From assembly GCA_945874535.1 (NCBI GenBank), contig CAMCGZ010000022.1, forward strand, positions 1 to 39,255: DNA of 39,255 nucleotides, given 5' to 3'. The translations under genes and the position numbers were made by a program. Positions 1 to 8,876 of this stretch are shown here, one piece after another (positions within the stretch are counted from its first letter, which is position 1; each line of letters begins with the position of its first letter). Source of the DNA: Bdellovibrio sp. ZAP7. GTDB taxonomy: Bacteria > Bdellovibrionota > UBA1018 > CAIMNF01. The notes under the pieces were generated by a model. It did no database searches. It saw only the letters and a program-made list of their open reading frames with translations, and was not told the origin of the DNA.

Positions 1-1
1 A

Positions 2-133
2 GTGCGGGAGCTTCGCTCAAAGATCAAAACCCTACTCGGGGAGATTCAAGCCCTTCAACGGCCTGCTCCGGAACAAGACCTAAGGCGTCTTGAGGAGCAA
101 GAACGAAAATGGGAGCAGGAACTCCAAAATTAA
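2..133 (+). CDS. 3' end of an unidentified gene (hydrophilic, probably coiled-coil C-terminus)
   Basis: The frame is open from the left edge of the window to a TAA at 131-133 and encodes 43 residues rich in Glu, Gln, Arg and Lys, with leucines spaced as in an amphipathic helix and ending in WEQELQN. This looks like the C-terminal helix or coiled coil of a longer protein that starts outside the window. Its stop overlaps the stop of the convergent lipoprotein gene by a few bases. The function cannot be named from this fragment. Confidence 0.5.
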   Translation: MRELRSKIKTLLGEIQALQRPAPEQDLRRLEEQERKWEQELQN

Positions 134-315
134 AAAGAAGGTGCTGAACCGGACCTCGAGCATGCACCAGAACCGGAAGAATGAACACAAGGAGCGGCAC
201 CGCCCCCCGAATCACTTCTGCTCACAGGATCTCCCGCGCCAGCAACCGACTCTAAACAGGCGCTGGTCCCAAAACTCAGTACCAATACAGCAATCAAAAC
301 GTAGGCTTTTTTCAT
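130..315 (-). CDS. small predicted lipoprotein
   Basis: A 61-residue protein begins with MKK, followed by a hydrophobic stretch of about 14 residues and a lipobox-like TSAC at residues 17-20, so Cys20 would be lipidated after cleavage by signal peptidase II. The remaining 41 residues are rich in Ser, Gly and Ala and contain two more cysteines; no domain is recognisable. A purine-rich ribosome-binding site (GAGGGTGG) sits 5 bases before the ATG, and a good promoter lies just upstream. The lipobox is imperfect (Thr rather than Leu at -3). The low-complexity tail means the lower part of the reading frame could be partly fortuitous, but signal sequence, ribosome-binding site and promoter agree. 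Confidence 0.6.
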   Translation of the reverse strand: MKKAYVLIAVLVLSFGTSACLESVAGAGDPVSRSDSGGGAAPCVHSSGSGACSRSGSAPSF

Positions 316-335
316 AAATCCACCCTCAGTCTTTC

Positions 336-363
336 AGTATATATTCTTGACTAAATTGGTCAA
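336..363 (-). promoter_or_regulatory. sigma70-type promoter of the small lipoprotein gene
   Basis: On the minus strand TTGACC (363-358) and TATACT (341-336) are separated by 16 bases in an AT-rich stretch. Each matches the housekeeping consensus at five of six positions. Transcription would start near 329, giving a leader of about 14 bases that includes the GAGGGTGG ribosome-binding site. Confidence 0.6.
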
Positions 364-419
364 CAAAAATTAAAGAATGTGTTCTTTTTTCCTCGTTAAA
401 AGCCTAAACCATTGAAAAC

Positions 420-454
420 AAAAGGCCCCAAGGGAATACCCCCCGGGGCCTTTT
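420..454 (-). terminator. rho-independent terminator of lon
   Basis: AAAAGGCCCC (420-429) pairs perfectly with GGGGCCTTTT (445-454) around a 15-base loop, and on the minus strand the stem is followed by TTTTGTTTT. It lies 22 bases beyond the lon stop codon. Confidence 0.85.
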
Positions 455-475
455 CAGCTTCTGTTCAATCAGGGC

Positions 476-2941
476 TTAGTGCTTCACTGCCGTGCCTGGC
501 TTGGTCTTGGTGGTCGCCTTCTCGAGGATGGCGGCAGGGATCTCACCCACTCCGCCGGCCTTCGCCAGGAACTCTTCAGGCTTCTCGAGCGACAGAGCGC
601 AACGAAGCACCTGATCCACATGGTCGACCGGGATGATCCGCATGCCTTCCTTGATCTCGCTCGGGATCTTTTTCAGATCCGCCACGTTGTCTTTAGGAAT
701 GAGCACGGTTTTCACGCCCGCGATCTTGGCCGCAAGGAGCTTTTCCTTGAGACCACCGATCGGGAGTACGCGACCGCGGAGGGTCACCTCTCCGGTCATG
801 GCCACATCGCGCTTCACGGGGATCTTGGTCAGAGCGCTCGTGATCGCAGTGGTCATGGTGATCCCGGCAGAAGGTCCGTCCTTCGGCACGGCCCCTTCAG
901 GCACGTGCAGGTGGATGTCGATGTTCTGGTAGAAGTCGGGGCTGAGGCCCAGAGCTTCCGCGCGAGACCGTACGTAAGACATCGCCGTCGTGGCCGACTC
1001 TTGCATCACATCGCCGAGTTTACCGGTGATTTTGACCGCACCCTTGCCCGGAACCACCGACACTTCGATTTGGAGCATTTCGCCGCCCATCTCAGTGTAA
1101 GCGAGACCGTTCGTGAGACCGACCTCGTTGTTCTCCTCGAGCTTGTTCTGGAGGTAGCGTGGTGGCCCGAGCATTTCTTCGAGATCCTCGGATTTCACGC
1201 GGATCGCCGCGATCTTTTCGGACTTTTTGCTCCGGGCGGCCTCGATCTTCAGGTCGACCAGTTTCTTGGCCACCTTCCGGCAGAGGGTCGCCATCAAGCG
1301 CTCGAGATTCCGCACCCCGGCTTCGCGGGTGTAGAGACGGATCACATTCCGGAGGGCATCGTCATCGACCGAGATGTCCTCGGACTTCAGACCATGCTGA
1401 TCCATTTGCTTGGTGAGCAGGTATTTCTTGGCGATGTTGTACTTTTCGATCTCGGTATACCCGGAGATCGTGATCACTTCCATGCGGTCGAGGAGCGGGC
1501 GTGGGATTCCGCTGATCGAGTTCGCAGTGAGCACGAACATCACCTTCGAGAGATCGTAATCCACTTCCAAGTAGTGATCGCCGAAGTTCATGTTCTGCTC
1601 CGGATCGAGCACTTCAAGGAGTGCCGAGGACGGATCGCCACGGAAGTCCATGCTCATCTTGTCGACCTCGTCGAGGAGGAACACGGGGTTCGAAGATCCG
1701 GCCTTTTTCAGGCTCTGGATGATCTTCCCGGGAAGAGCTCCCACGTAGGTACGACGGTGACCGCGGATCTCGGCCTCGTCGCGAACCCCACCCATCGAGG
1801 CGCGCACCATTTTCTTGTTGAGCGCTTTGGCGATGGAACGGGCGAGAGAGGTCTTACCGACCCCCGGAGGCCCGAGGAAACAAAGGATCTGCCCTTTGGA
1901 ATTTTCGGTCAGGGTCCGGACCGCGAGGTACTCGAGGAGACGTTCTTTCACGTCTTCGAGTCCGTAGTGGTCTTCGTTCAGGATGTCTTCGGCCACTTTC
2001 AGATCGTGGCTGTCTTCGGTGTACTCACCCCAAGGCAGGTTGATGAGCCAGTCGATGTAGTTCCGGACCACGGTGGCCTCGGCCGACATCGGAGACATCA
2101 TCTTCAGCTTCTTGACTTCCTTGATGGCTTTCTCTTTGGCTTCTTTGCTCATGGCCTTGGACTTGATCTGCTTTTCGATCGCCATGATTTCGGCCTTGAA
2201 CTCGTCTTTTTCGCCGAGTTCCTTCTGGATGGCCTGCATCTGCTCATTGAGATAGTACTCTTTTTGAGACTTCTCCATCTGCTTCTTCACGCGAGTGCGG
2301 ATACGACGCTCGACCTGGAGGATCTCGATCTCGCCCTGCATGAGTTCGAGCAAGCGTTCCAGGCGTTTGGTCGGATCGGTGATCTCGAGCACGCCCTGCT
2401 TGTCTTCGAAACGGAGGTTCAGGTGGGCGACGATCACATCCCCGAGGCGGGAGGGATCTTCAATCCCGTTCACACTCATCAGCATCTCGGGTGGAATGCG
2501 CTTGTTGAGTTTTACGTAGTTTTCGAAGGTGGCCTTCAGCGAGCGGACCAGGGCTTCGGCCTCGACACCTTTGTCGGAAGCTTCAGCGATCACTTCGACG
2601 TCGGCTTCGATCATGGCTTCGCCGTCCGAGAACTTCAGCATCTTCGCGCGACGCTTGCCTTCGATGAGCACCTTCACCGTGTTATCGGGGAGACGGAGGA
2701 TCTGAAGGATGGTCCCGAGAGTTCCGATTTGGAAAATGTCTTTCTCACCCGGATTCACCGTGGTGGCGGCGCGCTGGGCGACCAGGAACAGTTCCTTCTT
2801 TTTCTCGACGCATTCCTCGAGTGCGCGAATGGATTTTTCGCGACCGACGAAAAGTGGAACCACCATGTGGGGGAACACGATGACTTCACGAAGTGGAAGC
2901 ACCGGTACCGTGATTTTCTCAGTTTTCGCTTGCTTGCTCAT
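476..2941 (-). CDS. lon: ATP-dependent protease Lon
   Basis: The 821-residue product is a full-length LonA serine protease, which unfolds and degrades damaged and regulatory proteins in the cytoplasm as a hexamer. The N-terminal substrate-binding domain spans about residues 10-200, followed by a helical coiled-coil segment to about 300. The AAA+ domain has Walker A GPPGVGKT at 357-364 and Walker B LLDEVDKM near 422-429. The protease domain has the catalytic Ser691 in KDGPSAGI and Lys734 in GGLKEKLL. The ATG at 2941 gives the usual N-terminus ([12 protein letters not shown]), but no clear ribosome-binding site precedes it. The gene is followed by a strong intrinsic terminator. In many proteobacteria lon directly follows clpX; here two opposite-strand genes lie between them. 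Confidence 0.97.
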   Translation of the reverse strand: MSKQAKTEKITVPVLPLREVIVFPHMVVPLFVGREKSIRALEECVEKKKELFLVAQRAATTVNPGEKDIFQIGTLGTILQILRLPDNTVKVLIEGKRRAKMLKFSDGEAMIEADVEVIAEASDKGVEAEALVRSLKATFENYVKLNKRIPPEMLMSVNGIEDPSRLGDVIVAHLNLRFEDKQGVLEITDPTKRLERLLELMQGEIEILQVERRIRTRVKKQMEKSQKEYYLNEQMQAIQKELGEKDEFKAEIMAIEKQIKSKAMSKEAKEKAIKEVKKLKMMSPMSAEATVVRNYIDWLINLPWGEYTEDSHDLKVAEDILNEDHYGLEDVKERLLEYLAVRTLTENSKGQILCFLGPPGVGKTSLARSIAKALNKKMVRASMGGVRDEAEIRGHRRTYVGALPGKIIQSLKKAGSSNPVFLLDEVDKMSMDFRGDPSSALLEVLDPEQNMNFGDHYLEVDYDLSKVMFVLTANSISGIPRPLLDRMEVITISGYTEIEKYNIAKKYLLTKQMDQHGLKSEDISVDDDALRNVIRLYTREAGVRNLERLMATLCRKVAKKLVDLKIEAARSKKSEKIAAIRVKSEDLEEMLGPPRYLQNKLEENNEVGLTNGLAYTEMGGEMLQIEVSVVPGKGAVKITGKLGDVMQESATTAMSYVRSRAEALGLSPDFYQNIDIHLHVPEGAVPKDGPSAGITMTTAITSALTKIPVKRDVAMTGEVTLRGRVLPIGGLKEKLLAAKIAGVKTVLIPKDNVADLKKIPSEIKEGMRIIPVDHVDQVLRCALSLEKPEEFLAKAGGVGEIPAAILEKATTKTKPGTAVKH

Positions 2942-3171
2942 GTTGAGATTGCGTAGGTCGGGTGAGTCCTTCCCTACGACTCCTTCCTGATCCTTAGTTC
3001 ATCATAAGCGCGGCCGCGAAATAAAGGAGAAAGGACAGGAACCTTGCCGGAAAATCGCACGATGACGTTGCCATGACGGTTCAAGGGGGAAGGAAGTGAC
3101 ATTGGTCCCGGTGTCATGCGTTTTTTCTTTACTTTTGGATTCGATTTCGGAGCAGCTTGATGTAGGGTGTC

Positions 3172-4092
3172 ATGACCATGTTGACCCTGGCCCTGATCTG
3201 GAACCTGCTGACTCCGTCACCCGTCTTAGCTGACGAGTTGGTCCTCCATTTGATCCCGGCTCCGACCCGGACCGACTGGCGCTCGCCCCGCAAACTGGCG
3301 ATTTCTGCCATTCGCAATGAAATCATCCGGTACGAAGGACTGAAACGACACGGAATCGGGCACCTCTATGTCGAACTGAATTGCGGAGGCACGCGGATCC
3401 TGACGGGAGCGACCTCGACCGGCAACACCGAAGAACGCCAGGCTCTCTTCAAGGAAGGCTACGGTCTCGGCGTGGTTTTCAAGAATTACCAAGGAAAACT
3501 CGATGCTCCGGCAGAGATTGAAGAAGACCTTCGCTCGACTTTTTCTTCGGGCAGAAGCTCGTTCATCCGGTTCCTGATCTCACCGGCCTCTTGCCAGAGA
3601 GCCCTCGCCTACTGGATCGAATACCAGTTCCGCGGGTACGACCGGATCTATGCCGGACTGAATGCCCGCCCCTTGAAAGGGGAAAGCGCCGGGTGCACGG
3701 CTTTTGGCATGAGCTTTCTCGAGATCCTCGGACTGCAGACTCCACACTTCGAGGAGCAATGGAAAACCCGTCTCGTGGTTCCCCGCAAGTTCGTGGGAGG
3801 CCCCCTGACCGGAAAGCGCGTGCGGATTTGGAAGCTCTTGTTCGCTTTCAGTGCCGATTGGGACACCGACCTCTCAGAAGGGGGATTCGGGCTCGACTTC
3901 TGGGACCCCGAAAAGATGGATGAATGGATCCGGAATTCCTCAGACTCCTTAGCCTCTGAAAACGCCCCCACCCTGCCTTGGCCGGCCTCCCCCTCCCGGA
4001 TCGAGGCAAGCCCGGGCTTGGAAGTCGATGCCCGTGAAGTTCCGGTCCCGACCGGCCCCTTCTTTGAAACTGGTTTGATTTCAAACCCTTGA
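3172..4092 (+). CDS. exported protein of unknown family, possibly papain-like
   Basis: The 306-residue product starts with a signal peptide (hydrophobic to about residue 18, likely cleavage after PVLA) and is therefore periplasmic or outer-membrane associated. I do not recognise the family. GIGHLYVELNCGG near residue 62 and ESAGCTAFG near 167 place a His before a Cys, the order seen in circularly permuted papain-like (NlpC/P60-related) hydrolases; this is only a hypothesis. The last 60 residues are Ser/Pro-rich and probably disordered. Two start codons are possible, ATG at 3172 or 3178; AGGG at 3164-3167 lies 4 or 10 bases upstream, respectively. The gene is divergent from lon and 64 bases upstream of the monooxygenase-like gene, with which it may be cotranscribed. 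Confidence 0.75.
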   Translation: MTMLTLALIWNLLTPSPVLADELVLHLIPAPTRTDWRSPRKLAISAIRNEIIRYEGLKRHGIGHLYVELNCGGTRILTGATSTGNTEERQALFKEGYGLGVVFKNYQGKLDAPAEIEEDLRSTFSSGRSSFIRFLISPASCQRALAYWIEYQFRGYDRIYAGLNARPLKGESAGCTAFGMSFLEILGLQTPHFEEQWKTRLVVPRKFVGGPLTGKRVRIWKLLFAFSADWDTDLSEGGFGLDFWDPEKMDEWIRNSSDSLASENAPTLPWPASPSRIEASPGLEVDAREVPVPTGPFFETGLISNP

Positions 4093-4156
4093 CTACCACA
4101 CGGCAGGCACAATTCGGGGTGTCATTTTTGCCGTTTTTTTGTTAAAACCAAGGGCC

Positions 4157-5395
4157 ATGAACGCACTGAATATTTATGCCCTGGTTGCTCCAGCAGTCCT
4201 TTCCCTGGTCCTGATCGAATTCGTCTACTGCATCTGGAAGAAGAACGGATACTACTCCTTCCAGGACAGCATCATGGGAATGGGAACGATGATCATCGCC
4301 CAATGCGTGAACGTGCTCGTCTCCGTATTGGTGATGATGAGTTACGGATGGATTTACGATCACTTTGCTGTCACCCAGCTTGAGCCGACGGCAATCAATC
4401 TGTTCATCTGCTATGTGGGCGTGGACTTCCTGTTTTACTGGTTCCACCGTGCCGGTCATCGGATCAACTTTCTCTGGGCAGCCCATGCCACTCACCATTC
4501 AGCAGAAGAACTCAATTATGCGGTGGCGCTCCGAACCAGCTTCACCCAGCGCGCCGCCTCGTTCTTGTTTTACTGGCCCCTTGCTGTGATGGGATTCGGA
4601 CCCGAAATCATCATCCCGGTCGTGGCCGGAAACCTCGTATTCCAATTCCTTCCCCACACCCGGGTGATCGGCCGCTTTCCGAAGTGGATCGACGCTTGGC
4701 TGAATACTCCTTACCACCACCAGGTCCATCACGGCGCGAACCGCGTATACTGGGATAAGAACTACGGCGGGACCTTCATCATCTGGGACAAGATTTTCGG
4801 TACGTATCAGGATCAGGTCGAAGAGGTGTACTACGGCATCACCATCCACCCGAAAGCCTGGGACCCGACCTACCTCAACTTCCACTGGTTCATGGTGCTT
4901 TGGAGCGACATGAAGCAAGCGACCCACTTTGTGGACAAGATCAAGATCTGGTTCATGCCTCCGGGATGGCGTCCGCGCAACCTCGGACCGTATGAGAACA
5001 AGAGCCCCCACAGCACTGCCAAGGATCAGATCAAGTATGTTTCGAAGGCTTTGCCAAATTCTTCGATTTACCTGACCCTTCAGATGATCCTGTCGATGGG
5101 TATCCTGATTCTGATCATCCGGAACGATTCTCCGCTCACCATTCTGGAGCGGGTATTGATCGGATTTTCACTCTGGCTCGGCATCTCGCTTTGGGCAGCC
5201 ATTCTCGAGTCGAAGACCTGGGCACGCACGGGCGAGATCGCCCGGATCGCGATCAGTGCATCCCTACTGGGAAGTGTGATCGTGACCCACGACTTCGGAA
5301 CCTTCTGGATGGGTGCTCTCGGAACCGTCACCCTCGCCTCGGCGGCTTGGGTCCTGTTCAGTATGCGCCCCAAATCGGAGATGGCTCGCGCCTGA
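4157..5395 (+). CDS. sterol desaturase / fatty acid hydroxylase family membrane enzyme, alkylglycerol monooxygenase-like
   Basis: The product (412 residues from ATG 4157) is a polytopic inner-membrane di-iron enzyme. The family's histidine clusters are present: HRAGH, HATHH and HHQVHH. The stretch VHHGANRVYWDKNYGG followed by IIWDKIFGTY is much closer to alkylglycerol monooxygenases (ether-lipid cleaving, TMEM195-type) than to plain sterol desaturases, as are the TPYHH lead-in and the later PPGWRPR. Ether-lipid or other lipid oxidation is therefore likely but the substrate is unknown. Extra hydrophobic helices follow at the C-terminus. An in-frame TTG at 4139 would add six residues; ATG is preferred, with AAGGG close by. 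The stop codon abuts the clpX stop with no space between. Confidence 0.85.
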   Translation: MNALNIYALVAPAVLSLVLIEFVYCIWKKNGYYSFQDSIMGMGTMIIAQCVNVLVSVLVMMSYGWIYDHFAVTQLEPTAINLFICYVGVDFLFYWFHRAGHRINFLWAAHATHHSAEELNYAVALRTSFTQRAASFLFYWPLAVMGFGPEIIIPVVAGNLVFQFLPHTRVIGRFPKWIDAWLNTPYHHQVHHGANRVYWDKNYGGTFIIWDKIFGTYQDQVEEVYYGITIHPKAWDPTYLNFHWFMVLWSDMKQATHFVDKIKIWFMPPGWRPRNLGPYENKSPHSTAKDQIKYVSKALPNSSIYLTLQMILSMGILILIIRNDSPLTILERVLIGFSLWLGISLWAAILESKTWARTGEIARIAISASLLGSVIVTHDFGTFWMGALGTVTLASAAWVLFSMRPKSEMARA

Positions 5396-6682
5396 TCAGG
5401 CAGTCTCGCGTTTTTCGCCCGTGACGAGGAGAGGCTTCTCTCCCTTCACGATCGAATTCTTCGTGATGACGCACTTCTTGATCGTCTGATCGCCGGGAAG
5501 GTCGTACATCACGTCGAGCATCGCCTGTTCGACAATCGCCCGAAGTCCGCGCGCTCCGGTGTTCCGTTTGATCGCCTCTTTGGCAATCGCATCGAGGGCA
5601 TCCGGCTCGAACTCCAGCGTGACTCCGTCGTACTCCAGAAGCTTGGTGTACTGTTTCGTCAGCGCATTCTTAGGCTGGGTGAGGATGTTCACCAGAGCCG
5701 CCTCATCGAGTTCCTCGAGGGTGGCAATGACCGGCACGCGGCCGATGAATTCGGGAATCATCCCGAACTTGACCAGATCCTCGGGCTCCGCCTTGGCGAA
5801 CAATTTGGAGAGCGAAAGATCTTCCTTGTTAGTGATATTGGCATTGAAGCCGAGCGAACGCTTGCCGCTTCGCTGGGCAACGAGCTTATCGAGCCCCACA
5901 AAGGCCCCACCCACGATGAACAGGATGTTCCGGGTATCGACCTGGATGAATTCCTGCTGGGGATGCTTTCGGCCGCCTTTGGGCGGAATATTGGCAATGG
6001 TGCCTTCCATGAGTTTGAGCAGCGCCTGCTGAACCCCCTCGCCGCTCACGTCGCGGGTGATGGATGGATTCTCGCTTTTGCGGGAGATCTTGTCGATCTC
6101 GTCCACGTAAATGATTCCGCGTTGCGCTTTTTCGACATTATTCTCGGCATTTTGCAAGAGGTTGAGGATGATGTTCTCGACATCTTCACCCACATACCCG
6201 GCTTCGGTGAGAGTGGTGGCATCGGCAATCGCAAAGGGAACGTTCAACACCCGTGCCAGAGACTCGGCCAGAAGGGTTTTCCCGGATCCGGTCGGACCGA
6301 CCAGAAGAATATTACTCTTTGCGAGCTCGACTCCGCCCTTATCGCCCTTTTTCAAGTTGGACTGATGATTGATCCGCTTGTAGTGGTTGTAAACCGCAAC
6401 CGACAGGATGCGTTTCGCTTTTTCCTGGCCGATCACGTACTCATCCAAGAATGACTTGATCTCGGCAGGCTTCGGAAGACTGCCCGAGGCAGGTCCAGTG
6501 CCCGGAGCGGCAGTTCCTGTCTTCTGGCCCTCTTCACGGATGATGTCATTGCAGAGGTCGATACACTCGTCACAGATGTAAACGGTGGGACCCGCAATGA
6601 GCTTCTTTACGTCCTTTTGGCTCTTTCCACAGAAGGAACAAGTGAGGTTTCCGGAGCTGTTCCCGTATTTAGGTGTATCCAT
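5396..6682 (-). CDS. clpX: ATP-dependent Clp protease ATP-binding subunit ClpX
   Basis: The 428-residue product is a typical ClpX unfoldase that recognises substrates and feeds them to ClpP. The N-terminal zinc-binding domain has Cys15, Cys18, Cys37 and Cys40 (CSFC and CDEC). The AAA+ module has Walker A GPTGSGKT at 129-136, the GYVGED pore loop at 162-167, Walker [11 protein letters not shown], and sensor 2 TGARGLR. The ClpP-docking IGF loop is not obvious; the closest match is SLGF within GKRSLGF, near 274-280. The gene begins 3 bases after clpP and is surely cotranscribed with it. Confidence 0.97.
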   Translation of the reverse strand: MDTPKYGNSSGNLTCSFCGKSQKDVKKLIAGPTVYICDECIDLCNDIIREEGQKTGTAAPGTGPASGSLPKPAEIKSFLDEYVIGQEKAKRILSVAVYNHYKRINHQSNLKKGDKGGVELAKSNILLVGPTGSGKTLLAESLARVLNVPFAIADATTLTEAGYVGEDVENIILNLLQNAENNVEKAQRGIIYVDEIDKISRKSENPSITRDVSGEGVQQALLKLMEGTIANIPPKGGRKHPQQEFIQVDTRNILFIVGGAFVGLDKLVAQRSGKRSLGFNANITNKEDLSLSKLFAKAEPEDLVKFGMIPEFIGRVPVIATLEELDEAALVNILTQPKNALTKQYTKLLEYDGVTLEFEPDALDAIAKEAIKRNTGARGLRAIVEQAMLDVMYDLPGDQTIKKCVITKNSIVKGEKPLLVTGEKRETA

Positions 6683-6685
6683 CGA

Positions 6686-7363
6686 TCAAGCCCCTCTCTT
6701 CTCGACCACTTTGTCGATCAAGCCGTATTCGGCCGCTTCATAAGCACTCAGGTAATTGTCACGATCCGTATCTTTCTCGATCTGCTCGATCGGACGTCCG
6801 GTATGACGGGCGAGCGCCTCGTTCAAACGTTTTTTGAGATACAGAATCTCTTTGGCCTGGATCTCGATATCCGAGGCCTGACCACGCGCTCCACCGAGCG
6901 GCTGGTGGATCATGATCCGGGCGCTTGGCAGTGAGAATCGCTTGCCCTTGGCTCCGGCAGAAAGCAGGAAGGCCCCCATGGAGGCGGCCATACCGATACA
7001 GTAGGTGGCCACATCGCACTGAATGAAATTCATGATGTCGTAAATTCCGAGGCCGGCATAAACCGAACCGCCCGGAGAGTTGATGTAAAAGTGAATGTCT
7101 TTGTCGGGATCGTTCGACTCGAGGAAAAACATCTGGGCGATCAGAAGGTTCGCCACCGTGTCGTTCACCTCGGTTCCGAGAAAGATGATCCGGTCGATGA
7201 GAAGACGCGAATAGATGTCGTACTGACGTTCGCCTCGTGCGGTCTGCTCCACAACGATGGGATTGGGAATGTAACCCTGAGGAGAGAGTTCCGGGCTGAA
7301 TCCCACCACATCGGGCTGAATGAGACTGGAAGGAATCTTGGGTCGTGAGGGAAGAATCAGCAT
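6686..7363 (-). CDS. clpP: ATP-dependent Clp protease proteolytic subunit ClpP
   Basis: This is the serine peptidase chamber that works with ClpX. The triad is visible: Ser in GMAASMGA, His in MIHQPLGG and Asp in KDTDRD (Ser128, His153, Asp202 from this start). The family core begins at [19 protein letters not shown]. Start choice: the frame stays open to an ATG at 7399, which would add 12 residues, but that ATG has no ribosome-binding site. The ATG at 7363 has AAAGGAG 12 bases upstream and leaves an N-terminal extension of about 35 residues, already longer than the usual 15-20 and probably a propeptide. The 7399 start remains possible. clpX follows after 3 bases. Confidence 0.95.
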   Translation of the reverse strand: MLILPSRPKIPSSLIQPDVVGFSPELSPQGYIPNPIVVEQTARGERQYDIYSRLLIDRIIFLGTEVNDTVANLLIAQMFFLESNDPDKDIHFYINSPGGSVYAGLGIYDIMNFIQCDVATYCIGMAASMGAFLLSAGAKGKRFSLPSARIMIHQPLGGARGQASDIEIQAKEILYLKKRLNEALARHTGRPIEQIEKDTDRDNYLSAYEAAEYGLIDKVVEKRGA

Positions 7364-7460
7364 GGGGTTCGGTTTCTCCTTTGAAAGCCTATCGGCCATG
7401 ATACGTGATCACTCAAGAAAATAAAACCGTATCGCGACGGAAGTGCGCGTCATTTTTTAT

Positions 7461-8006
7461 CTAAATTTCGATTAAAAATTGAAGACCTGCATGAATTCCG
7501 AAGAGGAGGTAGCGTGCCGCAACCCCGCCCGGACTGTGGAAGAAAGTCCCGACTCGGAGCTCCGTGAAAAACTGAGCGCCACTGACCCGGTAATCGATGT
7601 CAATTCCGACGCGCCCCGAGATGCCCGTGGGTTGATCGGCTCCGAAAAAGGAATCCGTGATCAGCCCACCATAAAATCCGACACTCGGAGGGGGCTCGCG
7701 GAACCCGGCAATGAATCCCGCACTCAAAAAAGAGGGATAGCTCGAGTTGAGCCCGGTCATGACTCCGAGACCGATATCCGGAGCGAAGTACATCCCGTCG
7801 AGCTCGATCTTGAGACGGGTATACACTTTCGGGCTCAGGTGAAACCCCATACTGCCGGACAAGTCTCCGATCCCGAGCCCGGTCTCAACTCCGGGTTGTA
7901 AGAAAAACTGAAAGGGCTGGGTGAACACGCCATCAATCCCCTTCACTTCAGCAAGGGAGCTCTGGGGAGACCCAATCAAGGCCGCGAGCAGAACGAGGAA
8001 TCTCAA
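7461..8006 (-). CDS. predicted outer-membrane beta-barrel protein
   Basis: The 181-residue product has a signal peptide (hydrophobic core to about residue 15, cleavage near SLA/E) and then alternating hydrophobic and polar strands with many Gly and aromatic residues (for example SVGFYGGLI and YLLFGIHAGLQF). This pattern fits a small eight-stranded barrel, although I cannot name the family. It starts at a TTG that overlaps the TGA of the upstream 82-residue gene by 4 bases (TTGA), so translation is probably coupled. No strong terminator follows: only a weak CCGT/ACGG stem with a T-rich tail downstream (minus strand, about 7444-7418), inside the clpP promoter region. Confidence 0.7.
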   Translation of the reverse strand: MRFLVLLAALIGSPQSSLAEVKGIDGVFTQPFQFFLQPGVETGLGIGDLSGSMGFHLSPKVYTRLKIELDGMYFAPDIGLGVMTGLNSSYPSFLSAGFIAGFREPPPSVGFYGGLITDSFFGADQPTGISGRVGIDIDYRVSGAQFFTELRVGTFFHSPGGVAARYLLFGIHAGLQFLIEI

Positions 8007-8251
8007 TGCTTGCTCTGGGCGGATTCGGACTCGACCATCTCGTCATTGACAGTTTCGAGGTAGCTGAGAAGAACGGAACGGAGCTGATCGAGCGTCAACT
8101 GACTGACGCCTTCGCCCGGGGTGCCGAGCAGCTGGGCGATCTGGGGTCCGAGGACATCCTCGGGGAGACCGGTCATTTGTACCACTTCTTGTAATACCGC
8201 TGCTCCATCCGGTTGAACCGTTTTGATCGAGCCGCCTTGCTCTTTTTCCAT
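8003..8251 (-). CDS. small acidic protein of unknown function
   Basis: The 82-residue product is soluble, acidic and mostly helical (VLQEVVQMTG, LTLDQLRSVLLSYLETV), with no signal peptide and no motif I recognise. A strong ribosome-binding site (GGAGG, 8260-8256) lies 4 bases before the ATG. Its stop overlaps the TTG start of the barrel-protein gene, so the two form an operon in which this gene is first. A cytoplasmic protein coupled to an envelope protein suggests a shared role, but none can be specified. Confidence 0.7.
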   Translation of the reverse strand: MEKEQGGSIKTVQPDGAAVLQEVVQMTGLPEDVLGPQIAQLLGTPGEGVSQLTLDQLRSVLLSYLETVNDEMVESESAQSKH

Positions 8252-8325
8252 CGTTCCTCCAGTGAACTCCGCTCCTGAAATCCATGGAGCGGCTCATTCC
8301 CGAATCAAGTATCCACCCGCGTTGA

Positions 8326-8358
8326 AAAAATTTGCAACTGAATATTTGGCAAATTTTT
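8326..8358. promoter_or_regulatory. 10-bp perfect inverted repeat upstream of the thioesterase gene
   Basis: AAAAATTTGC (8326-8335) and GCAAATTTTT (8349-8358) are exact reverse complements separated by 13 bases. The site ends 14 bases before the thioesterase start codon and overlaps a poor -35-like TTGAAA at 8322-8327. It is not a terminator, because no upstream gene on this strand needs one. An operator for a dimeric regulator, or an mRNA hairpin near the start codon, are both possible. Confidence 0.5.
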
Positions 8359-8372
8359 GTTTGAATGAAGGC

Positions 8373-8876
8373 ATGAACCTTGCCCCCAAAGCCCCATCGG
8401 AATCAGCGGTCACCATGACGGAAATCGTCCTCCCCCAGCACACCAATGCGCTCGGGACCATCTTCGGGGGGACTGTGATGTCCTGGATCGATATTGCCGG
8501 TGCCATCTCGGCTGGAAAGCACGCCCGGACGTCGGTGGTGACGGCCTCGATCGACGCCCTTCACTTCATCGCCCCGATCCGCTTGGGCCACTTTGTCGAA
8601 CTCAGAGCCAGTGTGAACGCCACCGGGAAATCCTCGATGGAGGTCGGAGTCCGGGTCGACTCCGAGGATCCCAAAACCGGAGAAAAATTCCATAACGTGA
8701 GCGCGTACCTGACCTTCGTAGCCGTGGGAGCCGATGGAAAACCTCTGCCTGTTCCGCCGCTGGCACCCGTCAGCGAGGCTGAGAAGCGGAGAAACCAGGC
8801 CGCAGCCCTCCGCCGGGCCTCGAGGGTGAAGCTGGCTCAGGAACTCAAACTCGAGGAACAGCGCCAAAAACCATGA
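8373..8876 (+). CDS. acyl-CoA thioesterase (hot-dog fold, YciA/BFIT-like)
   Basis: The 167-residue product has the single hot-dog domain of acyl-CoA hydrolases: QHTNALGTIFGG near residues 21-32, then SWIDIAGAISAGKHA, a loop with ASIDALHFIAPIRLG, and FVELRASVNATGKSSMEVGV. It would hydrolyse acyl-CoA thioesters in the cytoplasm. The tail (about residues 130-167) is charged and helical and lies outside the domain. The ATG at 8373 is preferred because the open frame upstream overlaps the divergent small acidic gene and carries no family similarity; GAAGG directly precedes this ATG. The last 4 bases overlap the DUF1285-like gene. Confidence 0.85.
   Translation: MNLAPKAPSESAVTMTEIVLPQHTNALGTIFGGTVMSWIDIAGAISAGKHARTSVVTASIDALHFIAPIRLGHFVELRASVNATGKSSMEVGVRVDSEDPKTGEKFHNVSAYLTFVAVGADGKPLPVPPLAPVSEAEKRRNQAAALRRASRVKLAQELKLEEQRQKP

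Noticed and set aside
479-2956. 825-codon open frame opposite lon
   Set aside because: It mirrors lon codons on the other strand; His/Asp/Arg-rich composition without any motif, a common shadow of GC-rich genes.
2952-2978. CGTAGG/CCTACG inverted repeat in the lon leader
   Set aside because: Only a 6-bp stem with a 15-base loop; no promoter or regulator pattern around it, so chance is likely.
4101-4140. CGGCA/TGCCG stem followed by seven T, as a terminator after the exported-protein gene
   Set aside because: The stem is 5 bp with a 23-base loop, too weak; the T tract also fits the upstream element of the next gene.
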